Assembly (NCBI GenBank): GCA_963735885.1
Contig: CAVTMP010000007.1
Span: 186,001-250,000 of the forward strand
DNA: 64,000 nt
Direction of reading: 5' to 3'
Source of the DNA: JBBSBL01 sp963735885
GTDB lineage: Bacteria > Actinomycetota > Thermoleophilia > Solirubrobacterales > Solirubrobacteraceae
Shown: positions 40,405-48,612 of the stretch, in pieces
Layout: each line of letters starts with the position of its first letter
Position numbering within the stretch: the first letter of the stretch is position 1
Notes under the pieces: model-generated
Told to the model about the DNA's origin: nothing
Database searches by the model: none
What the model saw: the letters and a program-made list of their open reading frames with translations, nothing else
Made by a program: the position numbers and the translations under genes

Positions 40405-40438
40405 GGGAGGGCCGCCCTCTCGCCACGCGAGGCCCGCC

Positions 40439-43400
40439 TCACGCCTCCTCGTCCCGCCCCGCCGGCACGAGGTACCGGCCGACGACGGGGATCTTGATGA
40501 ACCCCTCGACGCTCGCGTAGAGCACCCCGACGCGCGGCATCTGGCCCGGCTCGTCGATCACGATCGAGCGCCCGACCCACTCCGGGTTGAACTTCGCGTT
40601 GAAGTCGCGCAGGGACTTGATCTGGAAGTAGGGGTTGAGGCGGGTGGCGATCCAGCGCTGGCCGCGGGCGCGCCAGCCGAGCTGGGCGTCCTCGGCGAAC
40701 AGGCGCCCCCATGCGGCGAAGTTCATCGAGAGGCGCCGGAAGCCGTGCTCGCCGAGCTCGATCGCCGTCCGCGCGAGGAGGTACTCGGTGATCCCGTTCT
40801 CGCTCGCGGGCCGGCGGCGCATGAGGTCGAGCGAGTAGCCCGGGTCGGCCCCGTAGCAGGGCACGAGCCGCAGGAAGCCGTCCGGGCGATCGTCGCCGTC
40901 GAAGGCGATCGCGAGCAGCAGGTCGGCCTCCGTCCCCTCGACCTCCCGGCTCGTGGTCATCGTGAAGCCGCGCTCGGGCTCCTTCCCGCGCCAGTGCTCG
41001 CTGATCTCGTTGAGCGCGCGGCGAAGCTCCGGCGTCGCCTCGGTCTCGCGGATGAGCTCGAAGCGGTGGCGCTTCTCCAGTCGCCGCACCGCCTCGCGGA
41101 CCGCCTTCATCCGGTGGCCGCCGAGCGTGAAGCGGTCGCAGCGGATGATCGCCTCGTCGCCGAGGTACATCGAATACAGGCCGCGCGCCTTGTAGAGCGG
41201 CAGGTCGACGTCGCGCACGGCGAGGAACGCGAACTTCCACGCGCGCCGGCGGCAGAAGCGCAGGAACTCGTCGAGCGTGCGGCCGTGGTCCTCGGGCGGG
41301 CCGATCGGGTCGCCGGCCACGAGGGCGTACCCGGCGATCCAGGCGTACGCGACGAGCGAGCGCCCGTCGGCGGAGAAGAAGTAGCGCTTGTCCTCGCGCA
41401 GGGCGAAGTAGGCGAGCGTGTCGTCGCCGTGGGCGTGGATGATCGCCCGGGCCTGCTCGCGCTCGGCGTCGGTCGCGGGGTTGCGGCCGACGATCGGGCG
41501 CAGGAGCAGGAAGAGCCCGGCGAGCAGGCCGGCGATCCCGAGCGCGAGCAGCGTGTCGGGATAGACGACGTTCAGGAAGCGGCCGCGGTACGCGTAGGGC
41601 CCGTCCACGCCGATCAGCCCGAGGAACGTCGTCTCCAGCGCGCCGTCGAGCGTCGGCCCCGGCACGACGCGGTCGGACTCGAGGTAGAGCGAGCCGACGC
41701 CGAAGAGCAGCACCACCCCGAGCCACACCGGCAGGAAGCGGGCGAAGCCCAGCAGCGACCGCGGGTCACCGCGCGCGGTGAAGGCGTCGCGGTACCAGAC
41801 CAGCGCGACGACCATCCCGGCCGAGGAGAGCGAGAGCAGCGCAGCCGGACCCTTCAGCACGTGGAGCGCGGTGGCGACGGCGAACAGCACGACGGCGATC
41901 CACCAGGCGTTGTGCTTGCGCCGCGCGAGGCCGAAGCCCGTGGCCACGAGCACGAGGCCGATGAGCACGGCGGCGACGTCGACCACGAGGCGCCCCTCGC
42001 CGACCCGCAGCGCCAGCGTGCGCGGCACGTCGAGATCGCCCGCGAGGCTGGGAAGCGGCAGGACGGTGAGCAGCCCGAGGATCGCGGTGAGCCAGCCGAG
42101 CGTGCGCACCGCGCGGCGGTGGGGGAGCGTGCCGGGGGTGACGACCGGCGGCGCCTCCGCGGCCGGCTCGACCTGATGCGGCGGATCGGAGGCCAGCGCG
42201 TGGACGGTCTCCGCCGCCTCGGCCCGGGCCGCCTCGTGGGCGAGGCCCCCGGCGCGCACGGCCGAGGCGTCCGCCGCCCCGGCGGCGCTCGGCATCCCCG
42301 CGCGGGCGCGCCGCCCGCGTCGCGGCCCGCGCGGCCGGGCACCCTCCTCCGGGCGCATGGTCGGAAAGAGGATGACCTCGCGGATCGAGTCGACGCCCGC
42401 GAGCAGCATCACCAGGCGGTCGATCCCGACGCCGATGCCGCCGGTCGGCGGCAGCCCGTACTCGAGCGCGCGCAGGTAGTCCTCGTCGACCGACTCGGCC
42501 TCCTCGTCGCCGGCCGCCCTGAGCGCGGCCTGGGCCTCGAAGCGCGCGCGCTGGTCGACCGGGTCGTTGAGCTCGCTGTAGGCGTTGGCCAGCTCGCGGC
42601 CGGCGACGACGAGCTCGAAGCGCTCGGTCAGCTCGGGGTCGTCGCGGTGGACTCGGGCGAGCGGGCTGATCTCACGCGGGTGGTCGGTGACGAAGGTCGG
42701 CTCCGTGAGCGTGGGCTCGACGACCTCGTCGCAGATCTCCTTGATGATCCTGCCCGTCCCCCACGCGGGGAGGTAGGGCACCTGGTGGTGCTCCGCGAGC
42801 GCGCGGGCCTCCTCGAGGGGCATCGCGGGATGCGCCGCCACGCCGGTCGCCTCCGCCACGAGGTCGATCATCCGCGCGCGGCGCCAGGGGGGCTTCAGGT
42901 CCACCGGCGCGCCGTCGACCTCGACCGTCGTCCCGCCGGTCGCCGCGTGCGCCGCCGCGACGACCAGCGCCTCGGTGAGCTCCATCATGCCGGTGTAGTC
43001 CTCGTAGGCGGCGTAGCACTCGAGCAGCGTGAACTCCGGGTTGTGCCGGGAGTCGAGGCCCTCGTTGCGGAAGACGCGCCCGATCTCGAAGACCCGCTCC
43101 ATGCCCCCGACGATGAGCCGCTTGAGCGGCAGCTCGAGCGCGATGCGGAGGTACATGTCGAGGTCGAGGGCGTTGTGCCGGGTGATGAACGGCCGCGCGG
43201 CCGCGCCGCCGGCGCTCGCGTCGAGGAACTGCGTCTCGACCTCGGTGTAGCCGCGCTCGGCGAGGACGCGGCGGATCGCCGCGATCGTCGCGAAGCGGGT
43301 CTCGAAGACCGCGCGCGGCTCCGCGTTCACGATGAGATCGAGGTGGCGCTGGCGGAAGCGGGTGTCCGGGTCGGCGATCCCGTGGTGGAGATCCGGGAGC

Positions 43401-43900
43401 GGGCGCAGCGCCTTGGAGAGCAGCGTGATCTCGCGCGCGCGCAGGGAGGGCTCGCCGCGCCTGGAGCGCGCGGGCTCGCCGCCCGCGCCGACCCAGTCGC
43501 CCAGGTCGAGCGCGCACACCGCGGCGAACGCCTCGGGCTCGAGGTCCGCGCGCGAGGCCATGAGCTGGATGCGGGCGGTGCGGTCGCGGAGGTCGAGGAA
43601 GACGAGGCCACCGTGACGGCGGATGCCGACGATCCGGCCGGCGACCCGGACCTCGTGCCCGCTCGCCGCGCCCGGGGCGAGCGGGTCGGCGAGCTCGCGC
43701 ACCGCCGCGACGGTGTGGTCGGCGTCGTAGCGCGGCGGGTAGGGGTCGATCCCCCGCGCGCGCAGGGCGTCGAGCTTGGCCAGTCGCCGGGCGCGCTGGC
43801 GGGCGACGACGCGGTCCGCCGCGGGCGGCCGGAGTCGCTCCTCCGCGGCGCCCGAGGCGCGCGGCGCCGCGTCCGGCGGGACGTCCGGTTCGGTGCTCAC
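40439..43900 (-). CDS. lysX: Bifunctional lysine-tRNA ligase / lysylphosphatidylglycerol synthase, reversed order
   Basis: A 1153-residue fusion. Residues about 30-520 are a class II lysyl-tRNA synthetase: OB-fold (VRVAGRIVGIRRHGGLVFLD), motif 2 FEIGRVFRNEGLDSRHNPEF near 278, and motif 3 GIGVGIDRLVMLLAG near 490, ending LFPTMRPEE. Next is a linker, then about seven membrane helices (600-795), then a DUF2156 lysyltransferase domain (815-1140; AYAWIAGYALVAGDPIGPPE, ENGITEYLLARTAIELGEHG, FNAKFNPEWVGRSIVIDEPG). Mycobacterial LysX has the membrane/transferase half first and the synthetase last; here it is the opposite. GTG 43900 fits a TACTCT -10 8 nt upstream. Role: Lys-tRNA supply and lysylation of membrane phosphatidylglycerol, giving resistance to cationic peptides. 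Confidence 0.92.
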   Translation of the reverse strand: MSTEPDVPPDAAPRASGAAEERLRPPAADRVVARQRARRLAKLDALRARGIDPYPPRYDADHTVAAVRELADPLAPGAASGHEVRVAGRIVGIRRHGGLVFLDLRDRTARIQLMASRADLEPEAFAAVCALDLGDWVGAGGEPARSRRGEPSLRAREITLLSKALRPLPDLHHGIADPDTRFRQRHLDLIVNAEPRAVFETRFATIAAIRRVLAERGYTEVETQFLDASAGGAAARPFITRHNALDLDMYLRIALELPLKRLIVGGMERVFEIGRVFRNEGLDSRHNPEFTLLECYAAYEDYTGMMELTEALVVAAAHAATGGTTVEVDGAPVDLKPPWRRARMIDLVAEATGVAAHPAMPLEEARALAEHHQVPYLPAWGTGRIIKEICDEVVEPTLTEPTFVTDHPREISPLARVHRDDPELTERFELVVAGRELANAYSELNDPVDQRARFEAQAALRAAGDEEAESVDEDYLRALEYGLPPTGGIGVGIDRLVMLLAGVDSIREVILFPTMRPEEGARPRGPRRGRRARAGMPSAAGAADASAVRAGGLAHEAARAEAAETVHALASDPPHQVEPAAEAPPVVTPGTLPHRRAVRTLGWLTAILGLLTVLPLPSLAGDLDVPRTLALRVGEGRLVVDVAAVLIGLVLVATGFGLARRKHNAWWIAVVLFAVATALHVLKGPAALLSLSSAGMVVALVWYRDAFTARGDPRSLLGFARFLPVWLGVVLLFGVGSLYLESDRVVPGPTLDGALETTFLGLIGVDGPYAYRGRFLNVVYPDTLLALGIAGLLAGLFLLLRPIVGRNPATDAEREQARAIIHAHGDDTLAYFALREDKRYFFSADGRSLVAYAWIAGYALVAGDPIGPPEDHGRTLDEFLRFCRRRAWKFAFLAVRDVDLPLYKARGLYSMYLGDEAIIRCDRFTLGGHRMKAVREAVRRLEKRHRFELIRETEATPELRRALNEISEHWRGKEPERGFTMTTSREVEGTEADLLLAIAFDGDDRPDGFLRLVPCYGADPGYSLDLMRRRPASENGITEYLLARTAIELGEHGFRRLSMNFAAWGRLFAEDAQLGWRARGQRWIATRLNPYFQIKSLRDFNAKFNPEWVGRSIVIDEPGQMPRVGVLYASVEGFIKIPVVGRYLVPAGRDEEA

Positions 43901-43908
43901 CGGATGCG

Positions 43909-43914
43909 AGAGTA
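43909..43914 (-). promoter_or_regulatory. -10 element TACTCT, leaderless promoter of lysX
   Basis: On the minus strand TACTCT ends 8 nt before GTG 43900, supporting this start. Confidence 0.45.
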
Positions 43915-44050
43915 CGGACACTCCGTCGCTCGGGGCCCTCGCCGCGTCGTGCGCCGGCGGATGCGTGGTTTTCACCCGGGAGACCGCACGGTCGTACGGA
44001 CGACACCGCGAGGATCGCGCGCCAAGCTGGCAGCACCGAAAGGAGGAGCC

Positions 44051-44125
44051 ATGAGCATCCTCGCTCTCCTTGTCGTCTGCGGGCTGATCATCGCGATCGG
44101 GATCGCGTCGAACGTCGTCACCTAG
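44051..44125 (+). CDS. 24-residue hydrophobic microprotein
   Basis: ATG 44051 to TAG 44125 encodes MSILALLVVCGLIIAIGIAS plus NVVT: a single membrane helix with one Cys. The ribosome site AAAGGAGGAG just upstream (44039-44048) is the best Shine-Dalgarno in the window. It stands alone in the 370-bp gap between divergent lysX and the DUF1800 gene. Composition, start signal and position make it very likely translated. No homologue is known to me; membrane microproteins often modulate a larger membrane partner, and the adjacent lysX product is a candidate by position only. Confidence 0.7.
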   Translation: MSILALLVVCGLIIAIGIASNVVT

Positions 44126-44269
44126 CGCGTAGAACGCGCGTCCACGCTGCGCCGGGACGCCGTGGACGGCCGTACGACGGACCGTCGTGAAGGGTTCAGC
44201 GCCGCCGGGCCGCCGGCCGACGTTCCACCTCGAGGTGGTTGCCGCACGTCGCATCGAGCCGGGCCCGGC

Positions 44270-45844
44270 GTGAGCGCCGAGAGCGCGACCGCCGCCGCGC
44301 GCAGGCGCGCCGCGCGGAAGCGGGTGGTGCGCCATCGCCGCCGGCGCCGCAAGCCCGTCTGCCGCAAGCCCGGCAAGCTCGTGCGCGTCCGGGTCAGCAA
44401 GCGCTCGAAACGGACCAAGCTGATCTGCCGCAAGCCGCCGCGGCGACGCAAGCGGCCGATCCAGACGCCGGCCAGGCCGAAGCCACAGCCCGTCCAGCCC
44501 GGCAACCCGCTGCGCTACGGCGGCCCCTTCCAGGCCTGGCACGCGACGCGCCTGCTCTGGCGGGCCGGCTTCGGGCCGCGACCCGGCGACGCGGAGTACC
44601 TCGCGAAGCTGGGCATGGACAAGGCGGTCGAGGTCCTCACCCGCCCGGCCGGCGGAGCCCAGCTGCAGGGCCCCGAGGCGCAGGACGACAACGGCGACCC
44701 GCTGGCGCCCGCCGACGCCTACGGTCACGACCACCTCGCCTGGATGGACCGCATGGTCCGCTCGACCCAGCCCTTCATCGAGCGCATGGCGCTCATCTGG
44801 CACGACTGGTTCGCCACCTCGAACGCCGGCGTCGGGCAGCAGCAGCTCATGCTCGACCAGATCGAGACCTTCCGGGAGAAGGGGCTCGGCTCGTTCTACG
44901 ACCTGCTGCTCGCGGTCACCGCCGACCCGGCGATGCTCCTGTGGCTCAACGGCAACCAGAACCACGTGGACGACGGCAACGAGAACTACGGGCGCGAGGT
45001 GCAGGAGCTGTTCACGCTCGGCGCCGACCGCGGCGCCTACACGGAGTTCGACGTGCGCGAGATGTCGCGGGCGCTGACGGGCTTCCGCAACGACTGGTCC
45101 CAGGAGCTCGGCAGCCACAACTTCCGCTTCGACCCCGATCTGCACGACGTCGACCCCAAGACCATCCACGGGACGAGCGGCAACTTCGGCTGGCGCGACG
45201 CCTGCCGCCTGTGCGTGCAGCACCCGCTGCACCCGAGCTTCTTCGTCACGAAGCTGTGGAGCTACTTCGTCGCCACGCCGCCGAACGCGGTGACCCAGCA
45301 GGCGCTCGAGAGGCTCTACGTCGCGACCGGCCACCAGGTGCGGCCGGTCGTCGAGACGATCCTCAAGCACCCCGACCTCTACCAGGGGCCCGCGATGGTC
45401 AAGCCGCCGGTGGTCTACGCCGCCGGGCTGCTCAAGGCGCTCGGCCGCGGCATCGACACGGAGTCGTGGGTCTGGCGCTGCGAGCGCGCCGGTCAGCGCC
45501 TCTACTACCCGCCGAACGTCGCGGGCTGGGACGACGGCCGCTGGCTCGACACCTCGACGATCCGCGGCCGCTGGGACATCGCCGCCGAAGCGCTCTCGCC
45601 GAGCCTCGTGGGCGTCGACCAGTCCTACGACAAGTCCGAGACCCCGGACGTCGCGCTCCAGAAGGCCCTCGACGTGCTCCGCAACCCGACGCTCACCGCG
45701 GAGACGCGCTCCACGCTCTACGGCTTCGCGACCTACTGCCTGCCGAACCCGATCGCGAGCTACCAGCGCTCGCCGCTGCGCGCCAGCCGCCAGAACGCGC
45801 TGCGCATGCTGATCGCCACCTGCCCCGACGCCCAGACCTCCTAG
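44270..45844 (+). CDS. DUF1800-family protein
   Basis: A 524-residue protein from GTG 44270; an in-frame start at 44162 is possible but adds shadow-like residues. The first 75 residues are extremely basic (RRRAARKRVVRHRRRRRKP, VCRKPGK, LICRKPPRRRKRP) and replace a normal signal peptide. The DUF1800 domain follows: HATRLLWRAGFGPRPGD, MALIWHDWFATSNAGVG, MLLWLNGNQNHVDDGNENYG (conserved Asn-rich motif), REVQELFTLG, and PPNVAGWDDGRWL. DUF1800 genes are nearly always paired with a DUF1501 gene, as here, 20 bp downstream. Function is unknown; the pair is often associated with secreted or surface systems. Confidence 0.88.
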   Translation: MSAESATAAARRRAARKRVVRHRRRRRKPVCRKPGKLVRVRVSKRSKRTKLICRKPPRRRKRPIQTPARPKPQPVQPGNPLRYGGPFQAWHATRLLWRAGFGPRPGDAEYLAKLGMDKAVEVLTRPAGGAQLQGPEAQDDNGDPLAPADAYGHDHLAWMDRMVRSTQPFIERMALIWHDWFATSNAGVGQQQLMLDQIETFREKGLGSFYDLLLAVTADPAMLLWLNGNQNHVDDGNENYGREVQELFTLGADRGAYTEFDVREMSRALTGFRNDWSQELGSHNFRFDPDLHDVDPKTIHGTSGNFGWRDACRLCVQHPLHPSFFVTKLWSYFVATPPNAVTQQALERLYVATGHQVRPVVETILKHPDLYQGPAMVKPPVVYAAGLLKALGRGIDTESWVWRCERAGQRLYYPPNVAGWDDGRWLDTSTIRGRWDIAAEALSPSLVGVDQSYDKSETPDVALQKALDVLRNPTLTAETRSTLYGFATYCLPNPIASYQRSPLRASRQNALRMLIATCPDAQTS

Positions 45845-45864
45845 CGCGAAGGACCGACGACCCC

Positions 45865-47230
45865 ATGCCCCAGGCCCGCTGCTGCCAAGGCTTCTCGCGC
45901 TCGCAGTTCCTGCGCCGCTCCGCCGCGGTCGCCGGCGAGGGCCTGCCGTCGATCGAGGCGGGCATGCCGCTGCCCGCCGGCACCGGCCTCTCGCGCCGCT
46001 CGTTCATCCTCCGCACCGCCGGGGTCGCGCTCTCGGTGTACGGCGCCTCGGCGCTCGCGCCGGCGGCCTTCGAGGAGGGCATCGCCGAGGCGGCCGCCGC
46101 CGCGCCGAGCCAGCCGGTGCTGCTCTCGATCTTCATGGCGGGCGGTGCGGACTCGCTCTCGATCCTCGCGCCGGTCGGCGACCCGGACTACGCGACGCTG
46201 CGCCCGAACGCTGAAGCTCGCCCCGGGCAGCGGCGCGACCTTCGCCGAGGACTCCCGGCTCATGTGGGCCCCGGACGCGGCCCCGCTCGCCACGCTCCAC
46301 GGCGAGGGCAAGGTCACGGTCATGCCCGCCATCGCCTACGACCACCCCGACCAGTCCCACTTCACCTCCCGCCACTACTGGGAGGTCGGCGCGCTCGACC
46401 CCTTCGCCCGGCTCGGCTGGATGGGGCGCTACCTCGATCACAACGGGAGCGCCAGCAACCCCCTGCAGGGGCTCTCGCTCGACTCCTCGCTCTCCCCCGC
46501 GCTGGCGCCGCAGGCCGTGCCGGTGGCCGCGGTCGAGTCTCCCTCCTCCTACGACTTCGACGCGCGCAACGTGTGGTCGCCGATCGACGATCGGATGCGC
46601 GAGGCCTTCGAGTCGCTCGGCCAGCTCTACACGCCCGACCCGACGATCGGCTACGCGCGCGGTGCCCAGGCCAACGCGGCGCAGCTCCGGCGCCAGCTCG
46701 AGCCGTTCTCGAGCTTCTCGGTGCCGGCCGGCTATCCCGACACCGGCTTCGCCCGTCAGCTCGCCTCGCTCGCCGGGATGCTCGCGATCGGCCTGCCGCT
46801 GCGCTGCGTGACGATGGGCGCCCCCGGCGGCTACGACACCCACGCCGACCAGGCCGGCGCGCTGGCGAACAACGTCAAGGAGACCTCGGACGCGCTGCTC
46901 GCCTTCCAGCGCGACCTCGAGGCCAAGGCCCTCGACGGACGCGTGCTCACGCAGGTCTGGACCGAGTTCGGCCGCCGGCCGGCGGAGAACGGCTCCAACG
47001 GGACCGACCACGGCGCGGCCGGGCTGTCGCTGCTCATCGGCTCCCGCGCCCACGGGACCATGGTGGGCGAGTTCCCGGGCCTGGCCCAGCTCGACCAGCA
47101 GGACAACCTTCGCGCGACCTCGGACTTCCGCGCCGTGTACTGCGGGCTGCTCGAGCAGTGGTTCGCCGCCGACGCGGCGGCCGTCATCCCCGGTGCCTCG
47201 AGCTTCGCGCGGCCACAACTCGTGACGTGA
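45865..47230 (+). pseudogene. DUF1501-family secreted protein gene with a +1 frameshift
   Basis: ATG 45865 opens MPQARCCQGFSRSQFLRRSA, then a twin-arginine-like signal SRRSFILRTAGVALSVYGAS near residue 50, and the DUF1501 opening PVLLSIFMAGGADSLSILAP. At 46207-46210 one extra base (GAACG where GACG is expected) shifts the frame; LKLAPGSGATFAED continues in the next frame to 47230 with all further motifs (YDHPDQSHFTSRHYWE, GGYDTHADQAGALANN, VWTEFGRRPAENGSNGTDHG). With the base removed the protein is about 454 residues and normal for the family, so a sequencing error is likely. It is paired with the upstream DUF1800 gene. Confidence 0.85.
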
Positions 47231-47252
47231 GCGCCGCGGCGGACCGGGCGGG

Positions 47253-47392
47253 GGCCCGAGCCGCGGCGCCCACGTCCGGGCCTGCCGAAACCGGCCCCCG
47301 CCCGGGGGGCCCGAGCCGCGGCGCCCACGTCCGGGCCTGCCGAAACCGGCCCCCGCCGGGGGGCCCGAGCCGCGGCGCCCACGTCCGGGCTA
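47253..47392. repeat. 2.6 copies of a 54-55-bp tandem repeat
   Basis: Units begin GGCCCGAGCCGCGGCGCCCA at 47253, 47308 and 47362; the third is cut short at the cupredoxin stop codon. Units differ by one C in the C-run. They lie between convergent genes and contain CCCCCG/CGGGGG tracts that could pair, so a bidirectional terminator role is possible. Confidence 0.92.
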
Positions 47393-47743
47393 CTTGACGA
47401 CGGTGATGCGCCCGACCATGTTCGCGTGGTACACGCAGATGAACTTGTAGCGCCCGATCTTCGTCAGCCGGCGCGAGTAGGAGAAGCCGGCGGCGGCGCT
47501 CGGCGAGGTGAACTTCCGCACCCCGCGCGGCGCGCCGGTGAGCTTCACGTTGTGAGTGTTGCCGTTGTAGTCCGGCCAGACCCACTTCACGACCGTGTTG
47601 CGCTTGATCCGCGCGCTCGCGGGCCCGAAGTAGTTGTCCCCCACGACGATCTTCTTCGTGCGCGTGCGGGCGGCGTCGGCGACCGGGACCACGGCGGTGG
47701 CGGTGACGGCGGCGAGCGCGGCGAGGAGGACGAGCTTTCGCAT
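47390..47743 (-). CDS. Secreted cupredoxin (plastocyanin-like)
   Basis: A 117-residue protein with a signal peptide (residues 1-25, LVLLAALAAVTATAVVPVADA). The mature part is one cupredoxin domain: KIVVGDNYFGPASARIKRNT, then type-1 copper ligands His in NGNTHNVKL near 65, Cys in YKFICVYHANM near 106, plus the His and Met of the same segment. All four ligands are present. It would carry electrons in the cell envelope. ATG 47743 is the natural start. A multicopper oxidase lies 870 bp away, a possible redox partner. Confidence 0.88.
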   Translation of the reverse strand: MRKLVLLAALAAVTATAVVPVADAARTRTKKIVVGDNYFGPASARIKRNTVVKWVWPDYNGNTHNVKLTGAPRGVRKFTSPSAAAGFSYSRRLTKIGRYKFICVYHANMVGRITVVK

Positions 47744-47915
47744 CTGAGGGTCTGACCTTCCGGTGTCGTGAGGCGTGCCACGGCGAGGCCGACGGCGGAG
47801 GCGGACCCTAACAACCGCCTCGCGACCGGCGCGCCGGTTGCCGCCGGGCCGCGCGCGCCGGCAGCCGTCAGGCGCCGCGCGCCGGCAGTCCTCGGGCCCC
47901 ACGCTCCGCCGGCCC

Positions 47916-48539
47916 TCAGGTCTCGCGCGCGCCGGCCGTCACCGCGCCGAGCAGGACGACCAGCGCCTCGCGCAGCGACACCGACCCGGGCGCGTCCGCG
48001 CCCCGGGCGATGCGCTGAAGGCCGAGGCCGTCGGCGACCGCGACGAAGATCGGCGCGAGCGCCTCGGCGTCGGGCACGCCGACGGCTTCGAGGGCGACGG
48101 CGGCGAACGCCTCGTAGGCGACGATGCACTCCGCGGCGACCTCCCGCAGGGCCGGGCGCCGCGCGGCCTCGACGTAGAGGTCGAACTGGGCGACGGCGAG
48201 CAGCCGCCGGTCCGGATCGGCGTGGACGAGCGCCGACTCGACGACGTCGGCCACCGCGGCGGGCGGGATGTCCTCGGCGGCCATGAGCTCGGCGGTGGCG
48301 GCGTGCAGGGCGGCGATCTCGTCGGCGACGAACAGCCGCAGCGCGTCCTCGAGCAGCTCGTCGAGCGTCGCGAAGTAGTAGGTCGTCGTGGCCACCGGGA
48401 CGCCCGCCGCCTCGGCCACGGCGCGATGGGTCGCCCCGCCGACGCCGCGTGCGCCGATGACCCGCAGCGCCGCCCGGAGGATGAGCGCGCGGCGTTCCTC
48501 GCCGCGGGAAGTGCGACGCGCGGGCATGAGATCCGGCAT
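47916..48539 (-). CDS. TetR-family repressor
   Basis: A 207-residue TetR regulator with start ATG 48539 (ATG 48527 is an alternative). HTH: RRALILRAALRVIGARGVGG, then THRAVAEAAGVPVATTTYYF. The C-terminal domain (about 70-200) is a typical helical ligand domain. It is divergent from the multicopper oxidase gene and a perfect TTGGACA-CC-TGTCCAA palindrome lies in the 73-bp spacer, so it very probably represses both itself and the oxidase. The inducer is unknown. Confidence 0.9.
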   Translation of the reverse strand: MPDLMPARRTSRGEERRALILRAALRVIGARGVGGATHRAVAEAAGVPVATTTYYFATLDELLEDALRLFVADEIAALHAATAELMAAEDIPPAAVADVVESALVHADPDRRLLAVAQFDLYVEAARRPALREVAAECIVAYEAFAAVALEAVGVPDAEALAPIFVAVADGLGLQRIARGADAPGSVSLREALVVLLGAVTAGARET

Positions 48540-48571
48540 CGTAGGGCTCCCCGTCCGGCCGCGCGCTCCGG

Positions 48572-48587
48572 TTGGACACCTGTCCAA
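48572..48587. promoter_or_regulatory. TetR operator palindrome TTGGACACCTGTCCAA
   Basis: A perfect 16-bp inverted repeat (7-bp arms, 2-bp centre) between the divergent TetR and multicopper oxidase genes, 10 bp upstream of the oxidase -10 (TAGGCT, 48598-48603). Binding here would block RNA polymerase. Confidence 0.8.
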
Positions 48588-48597
48588 GTCCAAGAGG

Positions 48598-48603
48598 TAG
48601 GCT
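48598..48603 (+). promoter_or_regulatory. -10 element TAGGCT, leaderless promoter of the multicopper oxidase
   Basis: TAGGCT lies 9 nt before ATG 48613 with no ribosome site between; the TetR operator ends 10 bp upstream of it. Confidence 0.55.
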
Positions 48604-48612
48604 CCCCCGCGA

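Noticed and set aside
40745..44125. 1126-codon plus-strand ORF opposite lysX
   Set aside because: Shadow of the lysX frame in GC-rich DNA; low-complexity Arg/Glu/Gly composition with no motifs. Only its last 24 codons (44051-44125) are considered real.
47253..47392. CRISPR array
   Set aside because: Repeats are contiguous 55-bp tandem units without spacers, and no cas genes are present.
44239..47397. 1052-codon frame spanning DUF1800 and DUF1501
   Set aside because: It is the DUF1800 shadow followed by the real 5' part of DUF1501 up to its frameshift, then shadow again; not one protein.
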